Shown: in pieces, positions 1 through 7,133 of the stretch | Position numbering within the stretch: the first letter of the stretch is position 1 | Layout of the letters: every line of letters starts with the position of its first letter | Assembly: GCA_003542015.1 (NCBI GenBank) | Contig: DPLL01000386.1 | Location: forward strand, 1 to 12,359 | Direction of reading: 5' to 3' | DNA: 12,359 bases | Source: Microcoleaceae cyanobacterium UBA9251 | GTDB taxonomy: Bacteria > Cyanobacteriota > Cyanobacteriia > Cyanobacteriales > Microcoleaceae | Position numbers and translations under genes: made by a program | Notes under the pieces: generated by a model | Told to the model about the DNA's origin: nothing | Seen by the model: the letters and a program-made list of their open reading frames with translations, nothing else | Databases searched by the model: none

Positions 1-167
1 CTGAGTTTCCCACTTACCGAGCTTTTTTATGAGATCATTCAAAGGGTTGAGCGGGCGATCGGGCGATCGGCAAAAGAGTTCAGTTTAACTCAGTCAAGCC
101 GATCGCCTCGAATAACTCAAACAACAACAGTAACTTTTTCAAGCACTTTTAAATATTTTCAATTTAC
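1..167. other. Gene-free window edge
   Basis: No convincing gene is visible. The plus strand is open from base 1 to a TAA at 208-210 in one frame, but it has no start and low-complexity content. Another frame ends at a TGA at 30-32 and could be the last codons of a gene entering from the left; this cannot be decided here. The segment holds a tandem GGGCGATC duplication (about 53-68), related to HIP1. Confidence 0.4.
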
Positions 168-200
168 CCCAGCTAAACTTTGTTTAGTTGGGCTGTTTTG
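168..200 (+). terminator. Hairpin, possible terminator
   Basis: CCCAGCTAAAC (168-178) pairs with GTTTAGTTGGG (182-192) around a TTT loop, giving an 11-bp stem with one G-T pair. The plus strand then reads CTGTTTTGC, a weak T-rich tail. It could end a gene entering from the left, or act in the other direction for the phytol kinase gene, where the T-tract is poorer. Confidence 0.4.
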
Positions 201-246
201 CAACTAATATCAAGTAGGTTAGGTTAAGGGAATCGAAACCCCAGGC

Positions 247-323
247 CCCAATTCCCAATTACCAATTACCATTACCCATTACCCATTACCCAATTCCCAA
301 TTACCAATTCCCAATTACCCAAA
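247..323. repeat. Heptanucleotide tandem repeat tract (11 units)
   Basis: Eleven consecutive 7-bp units are variants of CCCAATT, ACCAATT, CCCATTA and ACCATTA, ending with ACCCAAA. This is the style of the short tandemly repeated repetitive (STRR) heptamers known from cyanobacteria. The tract overlaps the last codons and the stop codon of the minus-strand gene that ends at 301, so the repeat supplies the C-terminal residues there. Confidence 0.8.
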
Positions 324-1002
324 ACTGATTCAGGAAAAAGGCGATCGCAGCACTGCCGATCGGCACTGTCAAATTGTCAACTCCCCACTTAGAAACCGAC
401 TCCAAACTAGCAGCAACCAAAGCCACAACGGCAGATACCGCCAAAGTTTGCCAAACATTACCTTGAACCGCTAGCAAAATTAAACTGCTAACAATAAAAC
501 TCACCAAATACATAGTCGCAGAACCTTCCCAACTTTTCTTCATTCCCCAAACTCGATAAATATGTTTGCCGTATTTCTGGCCGATGACAGCGGCCAATCC
601 GTCCCCCCAAGTCATCACTAAAATGCCCAAAGCAGCGTATTCCTGATGTTGTATTGGCCAAAACCAAGCCACGAGAATGCTGATAGTAACAGCATAAAAA
701 AAAGTCCCCCAACTGTGCCGATTGATGCTGTTAAGACTGGGCAAAATCGGCACTTGGTAGGAAATTATGGCGATCGCCGCCGCTAAAATTCCCGCCGTGA
801 TCCCCACCCAACCGGGTATTTCCAGCCACCAAGCCAGCAAAATCACATTCCCAGTACCGATGTGAACCACCTTCCGCGAAACCTCTGGATTAACAGAAGT
901 AAAGCGATTTAACCCTTCAGCCACCGCTAAAATCAAACCCAACCAGATACCCACGAGGGAAATTTGCAGCCAGACAGTCGGAATTTCAGAAAATATAGAC
1001 AC
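301..1002 (-). CDS. Phytol kinase-like polyprenol kinase (VTE5/SEC59 family)
   Basis: An integral membrane protein of 233 residues, probably a CTP-dependent phytol/dolichol-type kinase. In cyanobacteria this family phosphorylates phytol released from chlorophyll, feeding phytyl diphosphate to tocopherol and chlorophyll synthesis. Visible family signatures are RKVVHIGTG (43-51), WGDGLAAVIGQKYGK (132-146), KSWEGSATM (156-164) and DNLTVP (209-214). Several hydrophobic stretches (about 10-28, 64-82, 100-116, 163-179, 187-201, 215-230) fit a multi-pass protein, and the length is usual for the family. The start is GTG; no in-frame ATG lies near it and the upstream Shine-Dalgarno is poor. The last residues (VIGNW) and the TAA come from a heptamer repeat. 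It stands alone, divergent from the next gene. Family assignment is firm; phytol as the substrate is inferred. Confidence 0.85.
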   Translation of the reverse strand: MSIFSEIPTVWLQISLVGIWLGLILAVAEGLNRFTSVNPEVSRKVVHIGTGNVILLAWWLEIPGWVGITAGILAAAIAIISYQVPILPSLNSINRHSWGTFFYAVTISILVAWFWPIQHQEYAALGILVMTWGDGLAAVIGQKYGKHIYRVWGMKKSWEGSATMYLVSFIVSSLILLAVQGNVWQTLAVSAVVALVAASLESVSKWGVDNLTVPIGSAAIAFFLNQFWVIGNW

Positions 1003-1073
1003 GATATTTAGGAAAAATTGAGATCGAGTGGACTAAGCGGTCTTCTATAAACCTGATTTTAACCCCCATCGGT

Positions 1074-1102
1074 GTGTTTGATTTGCATAAATACGATATA
1101 AT
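1074..1102 (+). promoter_or_regulatory. Possible promoter with TATAAT box
   Basis: A perfect TATAAT lies at 1097-1102, with only a weak GTGTTT 17 bp upstream (1074-1079). It would give the ABM-like gene a leader of about 140 nt that contains the 9-bp repeats. It rests mainly on the -10 match. Confidence 0.25.
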
Positions 1103-1149
1103 ATTAAATCTATTGGCATAGAAATTATTGATCTATCTCTCTTTTCTGA

Positions 1150-1176
1150 CTCTGCGGTCTCTGCGGTCTCTGCGGT
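1150..1176. repeat. CTCTGCGGT direct repeat, three copies
   Basis: Three perfect head-to-tail copies of the 9-mer CTCTGCGGT. Similar CTCTGCG-rich strings are, as I recall, common intergenic repeats in filamentous cyanobacteria. It lies in the presumed leader of the gene starting at 1250. Confidence 0.75.
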
Positions 1177-1249
1177 TTAATCATTCCGAAACAACCGTAA
1201 ACGATATTAATCCTTTGAAGTTTTGAAATTCTCAGAGAATCTGACTACT

Positions 1250-1531
1250 ATGCAATATGTATTAATTCTTCACGAAGTAGAAAATTATGAAGCCTGGAAA
1301 AAGGTATTCGATCGTGCAGCCAACCTAAGAAAAGAAGCTGGAGAGCGATCGTATCAAGTCTTGAAGTATGAAAAAGAACCCAACAAAATTGTTCATTTCT
1401 CCGCCTGGACATCAATCGCAGATGCTAGGGCATTTTTTGAGTCTCCGAGACTGGTTAAAATTAGAGAGGAAGCGGGAGTTAAAGCTCCTGAATTTATATA
1501 TTTAGACCAATTAGAATCAGGAGTATTATGA
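1250..1531 (+). CDS. ABM-like dimeric alpha/beta-barrel protein
   Basis: A 93-residue soluble protein resembling the antibiotic biosynthesis monooxygenase (ABM) / putative quinol monooxygenase superfamily, small ferredoxin-like proteins that dimerise into a beta barrel. What can be seen is MQYVLILHEVENYEAWKKVF at the N-terminus (strand 1 and helix 1), a central strand KIVHFSAWTS (46-55), a helix with the typical A-x-x-F-F-x-S-P (about 58-67), and a final strand EFIYLDQ (81-87). A TTG at 1223 would add nine residues, but the ATG at 1250 opens exactly at the conserved strand and is preferred. The Shine-Dalgarno is weak. No substrate can be deduced; many members are cofactor-free oxygenases, others are not enzymes. 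The TGA stop overlaps an ATG (see the next region). Confidence 0.7.
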   Translation: MQYVLILHEVENYEAWKKVFDRAANLRKEAGERSYQVLKYEKEPNKIVHFSAWTSIADARAFFESPRLVKIREEAGVKAPEFIYLDQLESGVL

Positions 1532-1690
1532 AATAGCTCACGATCGCCTTTCTGTAATGTCAAGGGATTTGATGCTTAATTATTACAATCAGTTTCCTGC
1601 TGACAATGCTGTCACTATGGCTGTTACTGCGGGACTAAGGCTAGACAAGACAACGACGGAAGCACTAGCAATAATAATAAATATTAAAAT
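1519..1690 (+). other. Aborted downstream start and gene-free spacer
   Basis: An AGGAG (about 1519-1523) sits 5-6 nt before an ATG (1528-1530) that overlaps the stop of the upstream gene. Translation from it gives only Met-Lys-stop, then another stop after six codons. A 107-codon plus-strand frame opens at 1557, but its second half is the mirror of the minus-strand glycosyltransferase and the first 45 residues resemble nothing I know. It could be the remains of a translationally coupled gene. Confidence 0.3.
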
Positions 1691-2650
1691 TCAGAATTCA
1701 ACACTATTCACCAACTCTCGCACCGTCGCAAAAGCCCTCCCCCGCCACTCCACAGGCAACAGTGACAGCCCCAAACCAGCCCACATTTTCGCCTCAGAAA
1801 CCGACTTTCCGGCCCGCACCATCCGCCGCCCTTTTTCAGTTTCACCCACCTCAATCAGTCGCAAACCCAGCGCTAATTGAGTTTCTGCAAGCCTTCTGAG
1901 CCTGACAGTTTCCAACTTCTCCAAATCAAACTCATAGCTTGTCAAATAGCGCAATTTATCTGTCAAATAGGGAATAGCCCGATCGCTCCCTTGCTGTGCT
2001 GCATGAAATCGATACTCCATCAAAAGTTCCGGCAAATAATAGCACTTTTTGTCCGCAATCGCAAGTCTGACAAACAAATCGTTATCTTCGCAATTTTGCC
2101 AATTTTGCCGCAGAAACCCTACTTCTTGCAACGCACTGCGGCGAAACAAAGTTGCACCTATTTGCAAACTTTGTCTCACAAAAACTGTGGAGAGCAAATC
2201 TTCAATAATTCCCGCCGACAACGAGCTGCGGCCCCACCTGTGCGAATTGAGTTTAGTCTCGTTTTTATCAATATTATTCTTAACATCAATCACCCAGTGA
2301 TCGGTACTGACAAAATCGATGCTGGGGTCTTTATCTAAAATAGCAGATGTCCGTTCTAGGAATTGTGCAGTCAGGCGATCGTCATCGTCAAACTTCATAA
2401 AATATTCGCCCCTAGCCGCCGCAAAGCCCGATCGCATATTATTGCTTTTACCGATATTCTGCGGGTGGCGAATGTAGCGAATCCCTGGCTCTACAAATTC
2501 CGACATTAACAGCGCAGTGCTGTCAGTAGAGCCGTCATCGCAGACAATTAATTCAAAATCTGTATAAGTTTGATCTAGCACGCTGGCGATCGCACTGGCC
2601 AGCAAATGCACTCGATTGCAAGTAGGAATGCAAACGCTAATTTTCGGCAC
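1691..2650 (-). CDS. Family 2 glycosyltransferase (GT-A fold)
   Basis: A 319-residue cytosolic or membrane-associated inverting glycosyltransferase that moves a sugar from a nucleotide donor; acceptor and product are unknown. The GT2 domain fills about residues 3-220: SVCIPTCNR (5-13), the nucleotide-binding acidic motif VCDDGSTDST (36-45), the metal-binding motif KFDDDD (86-91), and the likely catalytic-base motif NCEDND (186-191). GATLFR (166-170) is the usual strand before the acceptor helix. The last 80 residues form a charged helical tail with no transmembrane segment. The start is GTG because no in-frame ATG precedes the first strand; the leader is AT-rich without a Shine-Dalgarno. It lies downstream of the TPR gene on the same strand, across a 27-unit heptamer array. 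With the GT4-type gene across the divergent region it suggests an exopolysaccharide or glycan-decoration locus; that link is inference. Confidence 0.9.
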   Translation of the reverse strand: MPKISVCIPTCNRVHLLASAIASVLDQTYTDFELIVCDDGSTDSTALLMSEFVEPGIRYIRHPQNIGKSNNMRSGFAAARGEYFMKFDDDDRLTAQFLERTSAILDKDPSIDFVSTDHWVIDVKNNIDKNETKLNSHRWGRSSLSAGIIEDLLSTVFVRQSLQIGATLFRRSALQEVGFLRQNWQNCEDNDLFVRLAIADKKCYYLPELLMEYRFHAAQQGSDRAIPYLTDKLRYLTSYEFDLEKLETVRLRRLAETQLALGLRLIEVGETEKGRRMVRAGKSVSEAKMWAGLGLSLLPVEWRGRAFATVRELVNSVEF

Positions 2651-2720
2651 AAATTTATACTATTTTAGATTTGAGATTGTGGAAAAATTTCGCAATTCAG
2701 CCCAGGGAAAAGAACCACCA

Positions 2721-2909
2721 ATGCCCTATGCCCTATGCCCTATTCCCAATGCCCTATGCCCAATGCCCTATGCCCAATGCCCTATGCCCAATGCCCTATT
2801 CCCAATGCCCTATTCCCAATGCCCTATGCCCTATTCCCAATGCCCTATTCCCTATTCCCAATGCCCTATTCCCAATGCCCTATTCCCTATTCCCAATGCC
2901 CTATTCCCT
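2721..2909. repeat. 27-unit heptanucleotide array (ATKCCCW)
   Basis: Twenty-seven uninterrupted units of 7 bp fit ATKCCCW: only position 3 (G/T) and position 7 (T/A) vary. Units ending in A are always followed by one starting ATG, and ATT units always follow a unit ending in T. Seven is not a multiple of three, so every plus-strand frame is open and reads as the same seven-residue cycle, which makes false ORFs. The array begins 4 bp beyond the TPR stop codon (minus strand) and ends 70 bp before the glycosyltransferase start. It is of the cyanobacterial STRR type. Confidence 0.95.
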
Positions 2910-2913
2910 ATTG

Positions 2914-3384
2914 TTAACTCAAACGAGCTGTACATTCGAGAATTAACTTTTGATTCACCAAAGCAAAGGGTTGAATTGCCAAAGCTCGGCGAAAAGCTTG
3001 AATCGCATTTATGTATTCTCCCAAGGCAGCGTAGCACAAACCCATACCGTGCAAGGCTCCAAAATGAATTGGGTTGAGTTTGAGGACGATTTCGCAGTCG
3101 TGGATCGACTTTTTATAATTTCCTTGGGTATAGTGGAGTACGGCGCGCCGATTCCAAGCTTCAGCAAAATCAGGCTCTTGAGAAATCAGTTTTGTCAGCA
3201 AATCCAAAGCGTGGCGAACATCCCCTGCATCTAGGGAAACTTGCGATCGCCTGAGAATTTGCATCCCGTACTCTCCCTTCTGGTGAAACCAACTGCGCCA
3301 GAGTTCTGTAGTCGCCCGATCGCGCACGCTTTCGTCGGAGTTTTTCAAATCTTCGAGCAACGCCTTAACAGATAATTCGTCCAT
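2914..3384 (-). CDS. Tetratricopeptide repeat protein
   Basis: A soluble protein of 156 residues with about three TPR motifs, a helical scaffold for protein-protein contacts. Residues 41-72, 73-106 and 107-140 show the TPR pattern: AWNRRAVLHYTQGNYKKSI (77-95), then FGALHGMGLCYAALGEYINA (108-127), with the usual Pro at the end of helix B (NP, 104-105; QP, 138-139). The first 35 residues (ELSVKALLEDLKNSDESVRD) are charged and may form a separate helical pair. There is no signal peptide or membrane segment. A TTG at 3415-3417 would add 11 residues; the ATG at 3384 is preferred. The partner is unknown. The stop codon is 4 bp from the heptamer array, and the glycosyltransferase follows on the same strand, so co-transcription through the repeat is possible. 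Confidence 0.8.
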   Translation of the reverse strand: MDELSVKALLEDLKNSDESVRDRATTELWRSWFHQKGEYGMQILRRSQVSLDAGDVRHALDLLTKLISQEPDFAEAWNRRAVLHYTQGNYKKSIHDCEIVLKLNPIHFGALHGMGLCYAALGEYINAIQAFRRALAIQPFALVNQKLILECTARLS

Positions 3385-3474
3385 AGGTGCGAGGATTCTT
3401 AAAAAGGTTTGTATCAATCAATCTTATCGCTTGGCGGCAACTTTATTTATTAGTCCTGGATGCACTATCAACCT

Positions 3475-3542
3475 AAAAACCCGGTTGATCGCGATCGTCA
3501 GCAACCTAAAATGACACAATTAGGCTAAGAAACCGGGTTTTT
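3475..3542. repeat. Large inverted repeat between divergent genes
   Basis: AAAAACCCGGTT (3475-3486) is perfectly repeated inverted as AACCGGGTTTTT (3531-3542). A smaller pair, CCTAA (3505-3509) and TTAGG (3520-3524), nests inside, as does the palindrome GATCGCGATC. It looks like a terminator stem but lies between two divergently transcribed genes where no transcript needs to end. It may be a miniature repeat element or a leader structure; no target-site duplication is visible. Confidence 0.7.
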
Positions 3543-3551
3543 GCGTAAGTC

Positions 3552-3566
3552 CTGTTTATCAAACAG
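3552..3566 (+). promoter_or_regulatory. Leader hairpin at the start codon of the GT-B gene
   Basis: CTGTTT (3552-3557) and AAACAG (3561-3566) form a 6-bp stem with a 3-nt loop, ending 3 bp before the ATG at 3570. It occupies the place of the Shine-Dalgarno, and no purine-rich site is visible. It could limit initiation; this is inference from position only. Confidence 0.35.
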
Positions 3567-3569
3567 CCC

Positions 3570-4814
3570 ATGCAAATTCTAATGCTTTCCTCCACTTTTC
3601 CCTATCCCCCAAGCCGGGGAGGAACCCAGGTAAGGACGTTTAATTTATTAAAATATTTGAGCCGGCGCCATGATGTAATTCTGGGAACAGTCCGATCGCC
3701 CGATGTGACAGATGCACAAATTGACGAATTGCGCCAGCAAGTTGCAGAATTAGCCGTTTTCGACAATCTTGGCACTGTTTCACCGAGGATCACCGACAAA
3801 ATCCAGCGTTTTGGTCGATTTTTATGGTCCGGGACACCTCCGAATGTACTCTCAAGGTACTCGCCAGCAATGCAGAATTGGGTAGATGAGTTAGTAGCAG
3901 CAGAGAAGTGTGATGCTGTTACTTGCGAACACAGCGTTAATGAGATTTACGTTCGTCCAGAATGGCGGCAAAAAGTCCTGACAGTTGTAAATATTCACAG
4001 TTCAGTTTGGGGAACTTGTCAGCAAATGTTAGAAACAAGCACATCTGAAAAACCCCTGCGCGATCGACTAAATTTACCCCTGCTAGCCCGCTACGAAAAA
4101 CGTTACTGTTCCAAATTCTCCCGCATTGTGGCCACAACATCCACAGACAGGCGACAACTTTTCGAATTGTTGTCGCCAGGGGAGATCGGAAAAGGCATAG
4201 AATATTTCTCAATGCCAACTATTGAGGTAATTCCTAACGGAGTTGATTTAATCGAATTTCCCGATCGCTCGATCGATCCGGGAGGCCATACCTTAATATT
4301 TGCAGGGGCCATGAATAATTTGCCCAATATTGACGCGGCGCGATTTTTGAGTTTGGAGATATTGCCGATCGTACAGCAGCGGTATCCCGATACTACTCTA
4401 ACTTTAGTCGGAACCTCGCCAGTCCCGGAAGTCTCGGCCTTGGGGAAACTACCGGGAATTCAAGTAGTAGGCAGGGTACAAAAGGTGGCAGAATATTTGC
4501 ATCAGGCTGCTGTTTGTGTGGTGCCGATGCGAATTGGTTTTGGGATTAAAAATAAAACTTTGGAGGCGATGGCTGCGGGAACTCCTGTTGTTGCTAGCGA
4601 TCGAGGTTTGGAAGGTTTAGCCGTCGGCGGTGGCCCACAACCGCTCAGGGCCTTGCGGGCGAATCGAGTTCAGGAGTATGTTGAGGCGATTAGCAGTTTG
4701 TTTGAAAATCCACACCTAAGACACGAATTGTCTCGAAATGCTCGATCGCACATCGAAAGCGAATATACCTGGGATATCGCAGGTGGGCGCTACGAGCAAC
4801 TATTGCAATTTTAA
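3570..4814 (+). CDS. Glycosyltransferase, GT-B fold (GT4-like)
   Basis: A retaining-type glycosyltransferase of 414 residues, close in style to the sugar transferases found with exopolysaccharide gene sets (TIGR03087-like). The N-terminal Rossmann domain begins LMLSSTFPYPPSRGGTQVRT (4-23) with the glycine loop that contacts the acceptor side. The C-terminal donor domain shows IPNGVD (221-226), FAGAM (244-248), the strand LTLVGTSP (277-284), and the nucleotide-sugar motif GFGIKNKTLEAMAAGTPVV (323-341), where Glu332 belongs to the family's EX7E element. No signal peptide or membrane span is seen, so it acts at the cytoplasmic face. The ATG at 3570 opens directly at the first strand. It is followed after 38 bp by the membrane protein gene on the same strand, probably co-transcribed. 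Donor and acceptor cannot be named. Confidence 0.88.
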   Translation: MQILMLSSTFPYPPSRGGTQVRTFNLLKYLSRRHDVILGTVRSPDVTDAQIDELRQQVAELAVFDNLGTVSPRITDKIQRFGRFLWSGTPPNVLSRYSPAMQNWVDELVAAEKCDAVTCEHSVNEIYVRPEWRQKVLTVVNIHSSVWGTCQQMLETSTSEKPLRDRLNLPLLARYEKRYCSKFSRIVATTSTDRRQLFELLSPGEIGKGIEYFSMPTIEVIPNGVDLIEFPDRSIDPGGHTLIFAGAMNNLPNIDAARFLSLEILPIVQQRYPDTTLTLVGTSPVPEVSALGKLPGIQVVGRVQKVAEYLHQAAVCVVPMRIGFGIKNKTLEAMAAGTPVVASDRGLEGLAVGGGPQPLRALRANRVQEYVEAISSLFENPHLRHELSRNARSHIESEYTWDIAGGRYEQLLQF

Positions 4815-4841
4815 ACTCTAAATTCTCAACTCTAAATTCTC
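4814..4841. repeat. Heptamer-built 14-bp tandem duplication
   Basis: AACTCTAAATTCTC occurs twice head to tail, starting at the last base of the stop codon of the glycosyltransferase. Each 14-mer divides into two heptamers (AACTCTA, AATTCTC). It fills most of the 38-bp spacer to the next gene. Confidence 0.8.
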
Positions 4842-4852
4842 AAAATTGGACG

Positions 4853-6787
4853 ATGGAACACAAAATTAACCCCTCCAAAGGTCGAGCCAAACCCCCAGAA
4901 AATGCCAAAGTTGCTCCGACTCCGACAAGACGCCGCAGAGGAGCCCGACGCCCCCAAAATCCTCAAGAGTCTCAACCTAAAACCCGCAGCTCAAAAACTC
5001 CTACCCCAACATCCGTCGCCAGATATCCCTGGAAAAGACTGATCGCTAATTTGACAGCCCTCAGCGTCTTGTGCGGCTTCTCCGCTTTGATGGGCGGCGG
5101 CGCTTGGCTGAGTTATCAACTGATTGTCGATCCCAACGGCAACAAATGGATCACTAAATTTGTCCCAGAATGGTCGCGCCTTCCCCTCGCCACCAGAGAT
5201 TCGATCCAAACTCTCGATCAAATTCAAGCTAGCGTCCGCAAATTGGGATTTGTCACCGGAGAACCTCTACCACTTCCTGTCGATAAATCCGCTGATAATT
5301 CTGTTTCTGATTTGCTATTACCGGTGATGGTGGAGAGGAATGTTAACGCTTCTACATCCTGCAAAAATCCTTGTCGTCAAATTGTCGAACTTCGGGTATA
5401 CAAGCGAGTGCAAGTTCCCGATCGAGATTCCGATACTGTGCAGTATTTTCAGCTAGCAAGTTCTGTGAATATAGAAGGCCCTGCGGAATCTTTTGTACTC
5501 GCTTCTTTAGTAGACTCCAAGTCAAACAATCAAGGCTCGAATCAGCCGCTACCGCTGACAGAACTGCGCCGCTTTGACGGGAATGCTCCGACATCGGGAA
5601 TTTGGTTTAATGTCAGCGGTCAATTGTTGCGGGGCGATCAGAAACTTCCCTACGGACAGGTGGTTCGCTACAACCCCAGCCAAAATCATTTAATCTCCCT
5701 ATTAGATTGGGTGAGTGCGGCCGGACAACCCCCGAATTGGCAGCAAATTGTTAAGGGGTCATCTCCACAATTGGCGATCGATCAAACAGTTGGTTTGGAG
5801 CCGCAATTTATTATTTATCAAATTGGATCGCGCAAATTTGTGCCCAATCCTGTTCAGTTGAACCCCATTTCTTTAGAAGAATTTGCTTTGAATGACGAGA
5901 CTTACAAAAATGGCCTACGACTGGCGAAAAGCGGCCTGTGGTCTCCAGCTTTAAATGTGATGCGTACTGCTAAGGGAAAAGCCGGCCCCAATTGGCCGAC
6001 TGTGGCGCAAGCTCAGCTAGATACGATCGAATTTCACGCTAAAATTACTAAGGCTCAGGCGATCGCCTCTTGGGCCAGTCCCGGTCAACAAGTTCTAGCA
6101 GAGTTGATAGACGGTCGCTGGAGCCAAGCATTGCAGGTATTTGAAGCCGATCCAAGCAACAGTTCTGAAATTGCCAAAACACTCAAAAATGACGACGGGA
6201 AGCTCTTGAACCGCGTAGACGCAGCCTTGAGAGTGAATGCGAGTGACGCTGATGTCAAAGCTTGGGGCGCGCTAATTGTCGCAGCTCAAGACGGGACTCG
6301 CGAGGCGATGGATTGGCTCGATCAACAACCAGATACTGACAGCGAAACCAGGAACCGAATTCGGAATTTGGTAAATAAACTTGACGAAGCCGTTTCTCTG
6401 GCTGAAAGTTTAGAACAGCACAAAAGTCAAATTATGGGTTCGGCTACTTTAATTAACACTATCAATCCCAATGAATGGCTGGAACCAGCATCTAAAAATG
6501 AGTTGAAATTGACCGAAAAACAAGTTTGGTATCAGGTGCAAGTGGCAAGTTTTTACGACGGGAACCGCTGGGTTAGTTCACCGTTTGCAGATGTAGAATT
6601 GCGCTCTTTTCCTGCTAGTCAAGTCAAGTGGCTCTGGGGGCGACTAGGCTTGCAATCTGACCCGAAGATTAAAATTGAGGTGGCGATGGCTAACGGTCAA
6701 CAAAGAGTAGCCGTCGGAACGGTGAAAGCCTTGCAAATTCAAGACGGAATGCTGCGGTTGCTCGCTGCTGTTGACCAGCGATCCTAA
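4853..6787 (+). CDS. Conserved single-pass membrane protein, unknown function
   Basis: A 644-residue protein I do not recognise as a named family; it has the look of a conserved cyanobacterial hypothetical. Residues 1-60 are a basic, Pro/Arg/Thr-rich cytoplasmic tail (RRRRGARR at 26-33). One transmembrane helix follows (about 63-91, with GFSALMGGGAWLSYQLIV at 75-92), so the remaining 550 residues probably lie on the periplasmic or lumenal side by the positive-inside rule. That part contains a CxxxC pair (Cys170, Cys174), a beta-rich region (about 170-340), a helical TPR-like middle (about 350-520), and a beta-rich C-terminus starting KQVWYQVQVASFYDGNRWV. There are no obvious catalytic motifs. 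It follows the GT-B gene by 38 bp and could serve the same envelope process; that is inference. Confidence 0.8.
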   Translation: MEHKINPSKGRAKPPENAKVAPTPTRRRRGARRPQNPQESQPKTRSSKTPTPTSVARYPWKRLIANLTALSVLCGFSALMGGGAWLSYQLIVDPNGNKWITKFVPEWSRLPLATRDSIQTLDQIQASVRKLGFVTGEPLPLPVDKSADNSVSDLLLPVMVERNVNASTSCKNPCRQIVELRVYKRVQVPDRDSDTVQYFQLASSVNIEGPAESFVLASLVDSKSNNQGSNQPLPLTELRRFDGNAPTSGIWFNVSGQLLRGDQKLPYGQVVRYNPSQNHLISLLDWVSAAGQPPNWQQIVKGSSPQLAIDQTVGLEPQFIIYQIGSRKFVPNPVQLNPISLEEFALNDETYKNGLRLAKSGLWSPALNVMRTAKGKAGPNWPTVAQAQLDTIEFHAKITKAQAIASWASPGQQVLAELIDGRWSQALQVFEADPSNSSEIAKTLKNDDGKLLNRVDAALRVNASDADVKAWGALIVAAQDGTREAMDWLDQQPDTDSETRNRIRNLVNKLDEAVSLAESLEQHKSQIMGSATLINTINPNEWLEPASKNELKLTEKQVWYQVQVASFYDGNRWVSSPFADVELRSFPASQVKWLWGRLGLQSDPKIKIEVAMANGQQRVAVGTVKALQIQDGMLRLLAAVDQRS

Positions 6788-6788
6788 G

Positions 6789-6823
6789 CAATTAACAATT
6801 AAACATTCAACATTAACAATGGG
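6789..6823. repeat. Heptamer tract, five degenerate units
   Basis: Five successive 7-mers begin 2 bp after the upstream stop codon: CAATTAA, CAATTAA, ACATTCA, ACATTAA, CAATGGG. It is degenerate, but the phase is kept throughout. Confidence 0.6.
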
Positions 6824-6986
6824 AGATTTGAGAGTTTATTCTCTCCCTCTTTCCCCCTCTTTCACCCTCTCAATTGAGGACAAAAAATAGCATAAACCAG
6901 CTAGATCTCGTCCTCGCATACAACAAAGTAAACAACAATTTTGTTAATTCACTTTACAAAAATTGCACACAAAAACCCTTGAGATC
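6824..6986. other. Spacer with pyrimidine tract
   Basis: No gene is seen. A polypyrimidine run of CCCTCT units lies at about 6839-6871. AACAATTTTGTT near 6935-6946 is a nearly perfect AT-rich palindrome that may help end the minus-strand small gene. GAGGAC (6876-6881) and GTCCTC (6910-6915) form a widely spaced inverted pair. Confidence 0.4.
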
Positions 6987-7133
6987 TTAGCTCTCGCCCT
7001 TTTTAGAGAGTGCCGCAATCATCTGGCGTTTAACTGCTTTAGCCCAAAGCTCAAAATCAACACTGTTGGTGGTGTTAATTTTAACTTCCTCAACAGGTTG
7101 GTGGGGGGCTTCCTTCTGTACTGTAGTCTCCAT
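6987..7133 (-). CDS. Small conserved-looking protein, 48 aa
   Basis: A 48-residue soluble protein, function unknown. It starts METTVQKEAPHQPVEEVK, an acidic and probably disordered head, and ends in a predicted amphipathic helix with the core VDFELWAKAVKRQMIAAL (25-42) and a basic tail. The case for a real gene is a strong Shine-Dalgarno, GAGGA at 7141-7145 seven bases before the ATG, a sensible amino acid composition, and a structured upstream region. The plus-strand frame over the same bases (6963-7190) has no start signal and is treated as its shadow. It faces away from its neighbours. The aromatic/basic helix could bind a partner protein or nucleic acid; that is only a guess. Confidence 0.6.
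   Translation of the reverse strand: METTVQKEAPHQPVEEVKINTTNSVDFELWAKAVKRQMIAALSKKGES

Noticed and set aside
1557..1880. 107-codon plus-strand frame
   Set aside because: The second half mirrors the GT2 gene; the first 45 residues have no recognisable pattern and no Shine-Dalgarno. Kept only as a possible relic.
2721..2909. CRISPR array
   Set aside because: The unit is 7 bp with no unique spacers and no cas genes are nearby.
2616..3077. Plus-strand frames reading as Met-Pro-Tyr-rich seven-residue repeats
   Set aside because: They are products of the 7-bp array, open in all three frames with the same residue cycle, and they extend into the antisense of the TPR gene. No start signal.
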